Of a stretch of DNA of 64,000 nt, positions 55,398-63,630 are shown one piece after another. Every line of letters begins with the position of its first letter. The stretch's first letter is position 1. Location of the stretch: positions 4,588,001 to 4,652,000 of the forward strand of contig NZ_CP036298.1 of the NCBI RefSeq assembly GCF_007752135.1, in the 5' to 3' direction. This stretch comes from Aureliella helgolandensis. GTDB taxonomy: Bacteria > Planctomycetota > Planctomycetia > Pirellulales > Pirellulaceae. A program made the position numbers and the translations under genes. The notes beneath the pieces are model-generated. The model was not told the DNA's origin, did not search any database, and saw nothing but the letters and a program-made list of their open reading frames with translations.

Positions 55398-56048
55398 ATG
55401 TCGAAAAGCACGAATATCAGCCACTGGATCGACTTGGTCAAGGGCGGTGACTCTGCCGCTGCGGATCGGATTTGGCAACACTACTTCGACCGTCTCGTGC
55501 GTTCAGTACGAGCTAGACTGCGCGGACAAAACCGCGCCGTATCTGACGAAGAAGACATCGTGCTGAGCGTCTTCGATAGCTTCTACAACGCTGCCGAAAA
55601 CGGACGCTTTCCGGACTTGTCCGATCGCGACGATCTTTGGCGTCTGTTGCTGCGAATGTCGGCAAGGAAGGTGGTCGACAAGCGAAGGCACGATCGGCGG
55701 CAGCGTCGTGGTGGTAACGTCGAAGTTCACTCTTTGAATCCAACGGGCAGCGACCACAACGTCTTCGAGGTGATCGGAGACGAGCCATCGCCTGAAATGG
55801 CGCTGATGATGCGCGAATCCATTGAGGAATTTTTCTCTCATTTGGGCGCCGGAAACCTCAGAGATTTGGCAAGCGCCAAGCTTGAGGGTTACTCGAACGC
55901 GGAGCTGGCCGCGCGTTTTGGCTGCTCCGAACGAACTATTGAACGCCGTTTGCACCTGATCCGAGAGAAATGCCAACAGGAATTGTTCGAAAACGTTGCG
56001 AAGCCTCAAGCAGAAATTTCCGATCCGGCCCCAGAAACGGATCGATAA
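55398..56048 (+). CDS. ECF-type RNA polymerase sigma factor
   Basis: 216 residues from the ATG at 55398, supported by the matching start of the decayed paralogue at 39488 (a GTG at 55338 would add 20 residues). Region 2: ADRIWQHYFDRLVRSVRARL, EEDIVLSVFDSFYNAAENGRF, DDLWRLLLRMSARKVVDKRRH. Region 4: DLASAKLEGYSNAELAARFGCSERTIERRLHLIREKC. This is the planctomycete ECF subgroup normally encoded just before a Ser/Thr kinase. Here no kinase follows on the same strand; the next gene is a minus-strand GH105-like gene. So it is an orphan, or it works with a kinase elsewhere. Confidence 0.93.
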   Translation: MSKSTNISHWIDLVKGGDSAAADRIWQHYFDRLVRSVRARLRGQNRAVSDEEDIVLSVFDSFYNAAENGRFPDLSDRDDLWRLLLRMSARKVVDKRRHDRRQRRGGNVEVHSLNPTGSDHNVFEVIGDEPSPEMALMMRESIEEFFSHLGAGNLRDLASAKLEGYSNAELAARFGCSERTIERRLHLIREKCQQELFENVAKPQAEISDPAPETDR

Positions 56049-56355
56049 TAGTTGCGCAAACGCAGAAGGCCACCATTCGTAATTCGGTCAGTGGTGGTAC
56101 GGGAGACTGCCGATTGCGATCCGCAGCGTGCTCCCAATCGTACTGGATGGGACGCAAAATCGGTTCAACTTCGGCGCCAGTGCAAGAAATCCATCCGACT
56201 TGCATTTCAGCCGATCGCCCATCATCGACAGGGACGCCGCTAGCCTCTGCCGCTAGCCTCTGCCGCTAGTCACGCGTTATGTTCGAAGCACTGCAATTCT
56301 CGGTGCCTCTGAGCCCAAGCGCTGAGTCCCCCTCCCGCACGCGGCTCAGCCATAT
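56049..56355. other. Intergenic region with a 13-bp tandem repeat
   Basis: 307 bases between the ECF gene (+) and the GH105-like gene (-), read convergently. CGCTAGCCTCTGC occurs twice in a row at 56238-56250 and 56251-56263, followed by a partial third copy. No kinase remnant is recognisable. Confidence 0.4.
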
Positions 56356-57486
56356 TCAGTTCTCGAGGGGTTGCTTTTCAGCATCGCTGAGCCGTTGTTC
56401 ACCTAAAGCTGCGAACAGGATTGCAAATGGCCCGTGTTGATCGCCTGCTGGAAACTCTTGCACTAACCAGGGCTCTTCTTCGCTAAGCGGTCCAGGTCCT
56501 GGACTCACCGACAGCACCACACCGTCCTGATCGACATATCTTGGCAACGCCGCAAAGGCTCGCTTCGCAGCATGGGAATACTGGTCGCCTTCGAGGAAGT
56601 TCTCCGCCACGGCAATTGCCAAATTCCCGGCAATCAATGCCGTGCCACTGGTTTCAGCTGGCGATTCACTTGCCGGACGATTCAGCAGGCAGTGCCACAT
56701 CCCATCCGCCTGCTGCACGCGAATCAGCGCATCGGCCAATTCACGCAGGTAGCCACGCAATTCTTCGGCTTCGCTTGACTGGGGTGGCATCAACAACAGC
56801 GTGTCTACCATCCCACGAATTAGCCAACCGTGCCCCCGCGACCAAGCACCCGGCGATAACGCGGTGGGATCCTCTCCCCATCCTCGCCCCTGGCACCAAA
56901 GTCCCGTTGTTGGATCGCGCACAATATCACGATAGATGCGATGTTGCGTTACCGCCTCGACAAAATAGGCTTCGTCCTCGGTCAAGCGTCCGAGCATTGC
57001 CATTCGGCTGGAATAATCCTGCAACGCGTCGATCAGCATCGAATTTCCGCCGCCACGTTGTTCTCCCCGCGGATGCTCAATCGCCCCTTCACAACCTCGA
57101 TGCACGGTCCTGTAATACTTCTTAGTTTGCTGCAGGAAACCTGGAAGCCAGTTTTCGTCGCCACTGACCTCATACAGCCAAAATACTAGACAGTTGAAGG
57201 GCCCACGTCGAAAACTTCCGTCGCTTCCGGGAGTGATGCCAGCTTCAGCCGCCTGTTTGAAAACCGATTGCACATGCGGTTCATCCCCAGCCGCTTGTGC
57301 CCACCGCAACAGCCCTTCCAAGGCCAGCGAACGCTTGTAATGCTGCAGCGAAACATTGCCCTCAACTAGGCTGCTCGCAACGCGCGTCGCCGCGTCACCA
57401 AGTGGCGTTTGGGCCTGCGCTGCTGCACCAAAAACATTGCATGAGGTCGTCAACAATAGGAAGAGCAGTAGCCGCGTAGCAGTCAT
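56356..57486 (-). CDS. GH88/GH105-family unsaturated uronyl hydrolase-like protein
   Basis: 376 residues from the ATG at complement 57484-57486, which gives a signal peptide ending near residue 26 (AAAQAQ); the frame opens 76 codons earlier but without signal or domain. The (alpha/alpha)6 barrel shows SLALEGLLRWAQA, a GSFRRGPFNCLVFWLYE helix, NSMLIDALQDYSSRMAMLGRL, a DPTTGLWCQGRGWG loop, WSRGHGWLIRGMVDTLLLMP and DGMWHCLLNRPASESPAETSGTALIAGNLA, the last three being the typical GH105 signature set. Such enzymes release 4-deoxy-unsaturated uronate from lyase products of rhamnogalacturonan. It is 36 kb from the pectate lyases but fits the same pathway. Confidence 0.75.
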   Translation of the reverse strand: MTATRLLLFLLLTTSCNVFGAAAQAQTPLGDAATRVASSLVEGNVSLQHYKRSLALEGLLRWAQAAGDEPHVQSVFKQAAEAGITPGSDGSFRRGPFNCLVFWLYEVSGDENWLPGFLQQTKKYYRTVHRGCEGAIEHPRGEQRGGGNSMLIDALQDYSSRMAMLGRLTEDEAYFVEAVTQHRIYRDIVRDPTTGLWCQGRGWGEDPTALSPGAWSRGHGWLIRGMVDTLLLMPPQSSEAEELRGYLRELADALIRVQQADGMWHCLLNRPASESPAETSGTALIAGNLAIAVAENFLEGDQYSHAAKRAFAALPRYVDQDGVVLSVSPGPGPLSEEEPWLVQEFPAGDQHGPFAILFAALGEQRLSDAEKQPLEN

Positions 57487-57751
57487 CGAGTTCTCAGATC
57501 GGTTCTGGCTTGTTAAAGGTGGTAGCAGTGAATGGCACTGGCGTGTCATGAGTCGTATTGGCGTTTTCATTCCGTAACACAGGACCGTGCCAACGCGCGA
57601 TCGGAGAGTCGACTCCAAACGGAGGCGTTTGGCGACCGATTCGCCCCATCTTACCCCCAATAGATCGCAATTTCTCAAGCCCCACCCAACGGCCTCACAT
57701 CCCTTGTTGCTCAATGCTTCCTTGACGCGAGGGAGCCAATTGTGAAGACGA

Positions 57752-58312
57752 TCGAGAGGCTAGTATAACACTAGTATTGGGCGGAATTAGGCCGATTGAA
57801 ACGAGACGGAAGGCTCCCATTTCTAGTCTTCACCCCCATTGGCACGTCGGGCTTGCAATCGTTTTCGCTCGACATCGCAAGATATAGCCTAACGAGATCC
57901 AATGAAGAAGCATCCGTATCCGAGAAGGGAAAGCTCTTGAATCGCCTGTGGTAGGCGATCCCCTACCATCAAGTGCCAAGGCGAGCGTGTTACCAAGGTG
58001 TATGCGTTAGCGGAACACAAGTCTGGAAGTAACTCATCACCCCGTCTTCCATGGGCTAGCGGACTCAATGAGCGTGGTTGCGTCTCCCATGGCAGCTCAG
58101 GGTTCGAAAGGATATCGCAGACGCTCCTCACTAAGGATACGTACCAATACATGGAACGTCCTCCGCTTTGCCAATGGTCGTACTGCGTGCATCGCCTCGA
58201 TTGCGGCGCCGATAGTAAATCCCAGTGGACAAGCTCGATTGCTTCGGGCTGGCATCCATTGGGCCCAAGCAAACGCCAGTTAGCAATCACTGATTACTGA
58301 CACCACTAGATC
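57752..58312. repeat. Dispersed intergenic repeat R, copy 1
   Basis: About 560 bases related to 60104-60620 and, in its right part, to 63402-63612. Good matching blocks are AGTCTTC...GGCACGTCGG, CTCTTGAATCGC...GGCGATC.CCTACCAT and GATATCGC...AC.ACCATTG-type ends. On the minus strand it begins over the last codons of the ECF-TM gene and ends near a TATACT box. Similarity between copies looks like 70-80 percent by eye. Confidence 0.65.
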
Positions 58313-59849
58313 CTTCGGACACCTTTGCTTCTCTAGAGGCTCGATATTCCCACATAGTCTGCTGAAAGGTTCTGCGGATCCACCAAAACTGTAGTGAAAG
58401 CACCGGAAAAATGATGAGAATGCACCATCCCCAGGGAGACCAACGCACCAATTCTTGAGTCTCTTCGTTGCCCCAAAACTGAATGCCGGCCAATACGAGG
58501 ACCGTCATCCCCCAAACGACTAGCAGCAAGCTTTGATAGGCCACGTAAGCATTGATGTATTCGCGAAATTGCCAAACGAGGAATGCTAGAGCTACCAGCA
58601 AGAGACAGCATAGGCAAGTAAGAATCGCCACGGAGATCGAACCATGCCGAAATGCGACTACGGCTAACGGTATCATCCACGCCGTGGATCCAGCGCAACT
58701 TCCGAACCATCCGCCACCGCTCCAGCGAAATGCCTCGTTGGTAACACTGCCGTCGAAGTGCAACACTTGGGTATGCTCTCGGACAGTGTCTAGCTTTCGT
58801 TGTACTGATTCACGAACCGGTTCCCCTCCTAACTTCGCTTCCTTACCGAATCGTTTGTAGCCACGAATGCCCCGCCAAATCCATGCGCAATTGAGGCACT
58901 GACTGACAGCGATCAGCCCAACCAACAGGCTAACATAGACGGAGTCCCGTGCAATGAATCCTTGCATGCGTGCTGCCACCAACATGGATAGCAGGATTCC
59001 GAAGACTCCAAGTCCAGCAGCAAATAGTATTGCTTGACGTAAGATGAACCTTTGTTGACTCACATACTCGCAGTTCCTCCAGCTCATCCATGTCCCCCAA
59101 ACGCCACCGGCGATTCCCATCAACGAGCCAAGAACTGCGCCTCCAATTGCGGATGCGGCAGCCGTACCGACCGCGCTACTCGCCTTTCCAGCAGTTGCAG
59201 TGGTGGCTGCCGCGCCAGCTGCATAGCTGCTCGAAGGAAGTGTGGCCACAACCATTATGGCAAAGGCGGGTTTAGGTACGGTTGCCCCGAGTGTGTTGCG
59301 AATCGAGTCGGCCATTTCGGTCCGCAGCATATCGCGTGCTCTCTTGAGTCGCTGACGAATATTGGCTTCGCTTTCTCCTAAAGCTGTCGCAACATCACGC
59401 GTCGATTCTTCGCATCGATAGAACAACACCATTGGCTCACGATAGGCTTCAGGTAAGCGAGCGAGCATCGACCACACCAATTCGCGTTCTTGATGCTGTG
59501 ACATGATAGCCTCAGGCGTAAGTTGTTTGAGGTCATGAATTTCGTACGCCATGCTGTCGAGCGAGCACTCACCGCCTGTGGATTTCGCGCTACGCACTGC
59601 GTCAATGGCCCGTCGTCGTGCGATGGTGCAAATCCAGCCCGGGAATTTCTCCGGCTCGTGAATCGACGACAACTTCTTCCACCCCTCGATGAACGCATCC
59701 TGAGCGATGTCTTCGCTGAGTGCGAAATCGCCACACGTGCTATAAGCCACTCCGGTAACCATCGCAGCAGTCTGACTAACCAACATTTCGAAAGCGGTGC
59801 GATTACCAGCCGCTGAGGCTCGCACCAGATCGGCAATGGTTTGCGTCAT
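58287..59849 (-). CDS. ECF-type sigma factor with a multi-pass membrane C-terminal extension
   Basis: 520 residues. The first 190 are a full ECF sigma factor: region 2 with TAFEMLVSQTAAMVTGVAYS, DFALSEDIAQDAFIEGWKKL and FPGWICTIARRRAIDAVRS; region 4 with LARLPEAYREPMVLFYRCEESTRDVATALGESEANIRQRLKRARD. After a small Ala/Gly/Ser-rich helix pair, six or so membrane helices follow (for example AILFAAGLGVFGILLSMLVAA, VYVSLLVGLIAVSQCLNC, ILTCLCCLLLVALAFLVW, LLVVWGMTVLVLAGIQFW). The sigma domain is thus fixed to the membrane. No separate anti-sigma gene is adjacent. The last few codons lie inside repeat R copy 1, so the C-terminus may have been altered by it. Confidence 0.9.
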   Translation of the reverse strand: MTQTIADLVRASAAGNRTAFEMLVSQTAAMVTGVAYSTCGDFALSEDIAQDAFIEGWKKLSSIHEPEKFPGWICTIARRRAIDAVRSAKSTGGECSLDSMAYEIHDLKQLTPEAIMSQHQERELVWSMLARLPEAYREPMVLFYRCEESTRDVATALGESEANIRQRLKRARDMLRTEMADSIRNTLGATVPKPAFAIMVVATLPSSSYAAGAAATTATAGKASSAVGTAAASAIGGAVLGSLMGIAGGVWGTWMSWRNCEYVSQQRFILRQAILFAAGLGVFGILLSMLVAARMQGFIARDSVYVSLLVGLIAVSQCLNCAWIWRGIRGYKRFGKEAKLGGEPVRESVQRKLDTVREHTQVLHFDGSVTNEAFRWSGGGWFGSCAGSTAWMIPLAVVAFRHGSISVAILTCLCCLLLVALAFLVWQFREYINAYVAYQSLLLVVWGMTVLVLAGIQFWGNEETQELVRWSPWGWCILIIFPVLSLQFWWIRRTFQQTMWEYRASREAKVSEGSSGVSNQ

Positions 59850-60103
59850 GAATCGTAATTCTCCATCGCGTCAATGCTGTTCGGCCCGAGATTCAAGCCG
59901 TCAACGAGAAGTCGAAGGTGACGAGCGGTTTGTGACAGAATCTCCCAACTTTTCCAGTCCATCGCAATGTTTGGAAAAACCAATTGGGGCTTCGAAGAGG
60001 TGTCAGGTGGCTTAGTCTCAACCTCTCCCTCAGAGACACACTACCGAAGGGCCTCTTGCTCCATGTCGCTCAGTGGTTCATTGGCGCGCCGGATCCAATT
60101 TAG
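59850..60103. promoter_or_regulatory. Upstream region of the ECF-TM gene
   Basis: On the minus strand a TGCTATACT box at about 60119-60127, at the end of repeat R copy 2, resembles an extended -10 element. A like-placed TATACT lies at the end of copy 1 (57764-57769). This suggests that R carries a promoter for the next minus-strand gene. Confidence 0.3.
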
Positions 60104-60620
60104 AAGACAATCGAGGGCCAGTATAGCAGTCGCAATGTGTCCCGTTTCGTGCCGATTGCCCCAGCAGTGTAGAGCCCCCATTTCCAGTCTTCGATCCCAC
60201 CGGCACGTCGGACTCGCAATGCCTTTCGCCCGACATCGCGAGATACGATATAGCGAGATCCGCTGAAGAACCGTCGGTATCTGGGATGGAAAACTCTTGA
60301 ATCGCTCCTGGTGGGCGATCTCCTACCATGAGATGCCCAGGCGAGTGTGTTACCGATGTGCACGCGTCAGCGGAATTCGGGGATATCCTCGGGGAATCGG
60401 GTACTGAGGTATCCACGCAAAATGAAAAACCCTCCTTGGTTCTTTACAGGCGAGTTCCCCCGGGAGGACGCCATTTTGACACCAAGGTTGGCTACATCTA
60501 AAATGACCACCCTTACTAACGCGGATCGCCCCCCACTAATCCTAGCCCAGCTTGTGCGATGATCGGATCACGCCTTGAACGCGACAGTGCCATTCATTTC
60601 TGACACCATTGTTTCCGAAA
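60104..60620. repeat. Dispersed intergenic repeat R, copy 2
   Basis: Matches copy 1 over 60104-60374 and, after a gap of about 95 bases missing relative to copy 1, more loosely to 60620, ending in TGACACCATTG. It starts about 30 bases after the stop of the Ser/Thr kinase gene (minus strand). Confidence 0.6.
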
Positions 60621-60648
60621 CAGCATTGCTTTCTCCCCATCGGGCAAA

Positions 60649-63057
60649 CTAGAGCATCGGCGAGATCTTAATCAATTGGCCAACTCCGTTGGTATCAGTA
60701 TGCGCTAGGTAGAGGGTTCCATCAGAGTGGAAGTCCATCCCGGCACCTCCAACGATTGACATGATGTGATTCAGCTTCCCGTGTTGGGACGGCGCCGTAG
60801 GCAAGAGGACTTCATAGAGTCCTTCTTGATGCAAATGTTCCGCGGAATCGGTTATCGAATTGAAGAGCACATATAGCCTTCCTGAGGTAGGACTAAACTT
60901 CATATCCACGAACGCAGCTTGAAACGAATTCAGTTGTACCTTTAGTTTTGTTTCTAGCGTTAGTGCATCCAAGTACAGAATTGAACTGTTCCCCGATCCC
61001 ATGTTGGAACTGTTGAAGCACAATAGTAGTGACGGACTCTGTGTTAAAAGCGGAATATTCGACCTGGAAAACGCTGGAGAGTGCAAATCAGACCATGATT
61101 TATCAGAGTTGCTTCGCAAGAAAGACTCTGCCGCAGATGCACGAAGATTTCCACGGTGCAACCACTTGCCGTTTGCCACGACAACTTGGTTATGGTCCGC
61201 ACATATTCCTGCTTGACCAACAGTGCTCGAGGAACTTAGCCTCTCAACGCGAATCAGCTTAATCGCATCACTGCTGGATGTGTCCCAAACGGTGAGAGAC
61301 AATTCGCTTCCCTTAAGAACGTGCAGAACGCAGAGCTGATCTTCGGATGCAAACGTGAATTTTACCCCCCTCCCGTACTCTTCCATCGTCTTGCTGAGTT
61401 TTAGAATATTTCCGTCATACGCAATTAGGCGGTTCGCTTGGGAGTCACCGATAAAGATTCGTCCGGTTTTGGGTTGTAAACAAACACCAAAGAGCGAGGG
61501 CAGACCGCTAAATAGAACACTTGACTTGAGTTGAGATTCTTCATTTGTGTGGGACGGTCCAATTGAGTCTTCAGGGCTACTGGAGTTACCACTCCTCGCA
61601 GTTTCATCCGCATTATGCTGGCTATTCTCTCCCCCATTCCATAACGTCAGAGCTTTCATTGGGGGCAAGACCAGCAAAAGCACAGAAACGCAAACAAGGG
61701 CAGCGACAGCAATAATGTAAATCGGCCATTGAAATCTCGCGTCTTGGGCACGCTGGAGCGACGGAGCCTTCAGGGGGGAAGGATTGACGCTCACTAGTTC
61801 TTCGCTGACCTTACCTCCCGCAACCTCCTCACTTCGCTTGTTCTCCACCGACGTTAGCTTCTCCCGTTCGATACTGGTATTGCTGGAGTCAGCCAGCTTG
61901 CGAAGTTCTTTAGCCAGCTCGTTCGCGTCTGCAAAGCGGTCACTTGGTATCTTATTAAGTGCACGCTCGCAGACTTCCGCTAGCTGACTTTCTATGTCCG
62001 CGCGGTACTGCGCCAGAGGGGTGATGGCTTCGTTCGCAATCTTAATCAACTGCTGTAGTGTATTTGTCCCCTCAATGGGAAGTCTGGCCGTGAGCAGCTC
62101 GTAGAGTAAGACTCCCAGGCTATAGACATCAGCTGGTGGTCCAATTTCCTCGATTCTGCCTGAGGCTTGCTCAGGAGACATGTAGGCAGGAGTCCCTAGG
62201 ATTTGCCCATACCGTGTCAGCCGTGAGTTGTCGCCACTATCGCTCGCCGATAAGGCTAGTCCAAAATCCATTACAATTGGCTCATTGCGTTTATCAATCA
62301 TAATGTTCTCAGGCTTCAAGTCGCGGTGCACAATGCCTTGACTGTGAGCCTCGCCAACGGCGATGGCAATTTTGCGGACAAGCCGTATCGCAACTTTGGG
62401 ATCATATTGTCTCTTCTGTAGCAAGTATTCGGACAGCGGCTTGCCCTCAACAAATGCCATGACCAAATATGGTAGATTGCCTTCGTCTGAAACTTCATAT
62501 ACCGGGCAGATATTGGGATGGTGAATGGCCGCAATTGAGCGGGCTTCCCTAATGAATCTCTGCCGGAGTCGCATGGATGAGCCATGATCAAATCGCGGAA
62601 CTTTAATTGCGACCAATCGCTTTAGAAGAGGATCTTCCGCCAGGTAAACAGCTCCCATCCCTCCAGTACCCAACAATTTCAAAAGCTCGTAGCGTCCAAG
62701 TTTCTTGGGTACAACAGAAGGTTGCGAAACATCGCCAACCTCGTCTACTGCCAAAGTGCCGGGAGGAATTAACGTACCGGTCTTGTTTGGCGACTTGCGC
62801 GCAGGGAAGAAGAATTCTTCAACAGTTGTGCCGCACTCAGGAAATCGTTCACGATATTCACGCAACTCAGGTTTTTCGCCTGCAGACCTTCGCAACTCCA
62901 CTTCCAGCTTTAAAAGCTCAATGAGGAGGCTCGGGCGGAGTGAGAGTTGTTGTGATAAAAGGAATTGTTCAATCCTGGGTTTCTTGCCAGCTTGAAATTC
63001 TTGTTCAAACTGTTCCGCTAGTCGGTCAATCAACAATTGATCCTGCAGACTATCCAT
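60649..63057 (-). CDS. Membrane serine/threonine-protein kinase with exported C-terminal domain
   Basis: 802 residues from the ATG at complement 63055-63057 (a TTG at 63081 adds eight). N-terminal helical extension (LAEQFEQEFQAGKKPRIEQFL, YRERFPECGTTVEEFF), then the kinase domain: LGTGGMGAVYLAED, Lys152 in VAIKVPRFD, HRDLKPEN (HRD 244-246), DFG 264-266, MSPEQASG; all catalytic residues are present. One membrane helix (about 440-462, YIIAVAALVCVSVLLLVLPP) leads to an extracytoplasmic domain of about 330 residues with NHL/propeller-like strands (GVCLQPKTGRIFIGDSQANRLIAYD, GTLYLAHTDTNGVGQLIKI). It probably senses an outside ligand. It lies upstream of the ECF-TM gene on the same strand. Composition is A/T-richer than the pectin operon. 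Confidence 0.92.
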   Translation of the reverse strand: MDSLQDQLLIDRLAEQFEQEFQAGKKPRIEQFLLSQQLSLRPSLLIELLKLEVELRRSAGEKPELREYRERFPECGTTVEEFFFPARKSPNKTGTLIPPGTLAVDEVGDVSQPSVVPKKLGRYELLKLLGTGGMGAVYLAEDPLLKRLVAIKVPRFDHGSSMRLRQRFIREARSIAAIHHPNICPVYEVSDEGNLPYLVMAFVEGKPLSEYLLQKRQYDPKVAIRLVRKIAIAVGEAHSQGIVHRDLKPENIMIDKRNEPIVMDFGLALSASDSGDNSRLTRYGQILGTPAYMSPEQASGRIEEIGPPADVYSLGVLLYELLTARLPIEGTNTLQQLIKIANEAITPLAQYRADIESQLAEVCERALNKIPSDRFADANELAKELRKLADSSNTSIEREKLTSVENKRSEEVAGGKVSEELVSVNPSPLKAPSLQRAQDARFQWPIYIIAVAALVCVSVLLLVLPPMKALTLWNGGENSQHNADETARSGNSSSPEDSIGPSHTNEESQLKSSVLFSGLPSLFGVCLQPKTGRIFIGDSQANRLIAYDGNILKLSKTMEEYGRGVKFTFASEDQLCVLHVLKGSELSLTVWDTSSSDAIKLIRVERLSSSSTVGQAGICADHNQVVVANGKWLHRGNLRASAAESFLRSNSDKSWSDLHSPAFSRSNIPLLTQSPSLLLCFNSSNMGSGNSSILYLDALTLETKLKVQLNSFQAAFVDMKFSPTSGRLYVLFNSITDSAEHLHQEGLYEVLLPTAPSQHGKLNHIMSIVGGAGMDFHSDGTLYLAHTDTNGVGQLIKISPML

Positions 63058-63081
63058 TGATAATTCAACTCTCCGAGACAA

Positions 63082-63401
63082 TTTTCTTTTTCCAGCAGTC
63101 TACCACATCGGAATGGAGAAGGTTGCGTCCCATTGATCGTATCATTCTGAAAGATAGTCTCTCAAAGGGAAGCATCTAGTTTTCGCGAAATCGAAACCGA
63201 GCTGCTACTTCACTACTATTGAAAGACGGAAATCGACTCGCCTTCAGCGACAACTCAACCGCCTCACTGGTCGGCGGTTTCGATCTACGGGCGTTTAATC
63301 GTCTATGAAAATCAGCCGTTCCGCATTGATCTAATGTGACGGCTCATTGCGACTGCACATCGCACAGTTAGCTCACCGACTGGCTGTACCGCTCTAGGCA
63401 G
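63082..63401. other. Intergenic region upstream of the kinase gene
   Basis: About 320 bases, upstream of the Ser/Thr kinase on the minus strand. No gene or hairpin recognised; the kinase promoter is expected here. Confidence 0.3.
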
Positions 63402-63612
63402 TTTAGTAGAGTTTGAAAAGATATCGCGGGCGTCCCCACTAAGGGTGCGTATCAATGCATGAAACGTCCTCGAGTTTCCCAATGATGGTACTCCATACAT
63501 TGCCTGGACTGCGTCTATGGTAGATCCCAATGGCTTAGTCGGATTGCATTGTGCAGGCATCCAATGGGTCTGTGCAAACACCAATTGGCCATCATTGATT
63601 GCTGACACCATT
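63402..63612. repeat. Dispersed intergenic repeat R, copy 3 (partial)
   Basis: Matches the right part of copy 1 (58105-58312): GATATCGC.GGCG, ACTAAGG.T.CGTA.CAAT, CATGAAACGTCCT and TTGATTGCTGACACCATTG. It begins about 20 bases after the stop of the minus-strand membrane gene at 63631. The left part of R is missing. Confidence 0.6.
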
Positions 63613-63630
63613 GTTGACCTTGGTTGCTTC

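Noticed and set aside
60380-63410. Kinase gene inserted into the middle of one repeat R copy
   Set aside because: At first the left part at 60.1-60.4 kb and the right part at 63.4 kb looked like a split copy, but 60.4-60.6 kb also aligns loosely with the right part of R, so each minus-strand gene has its own copy.
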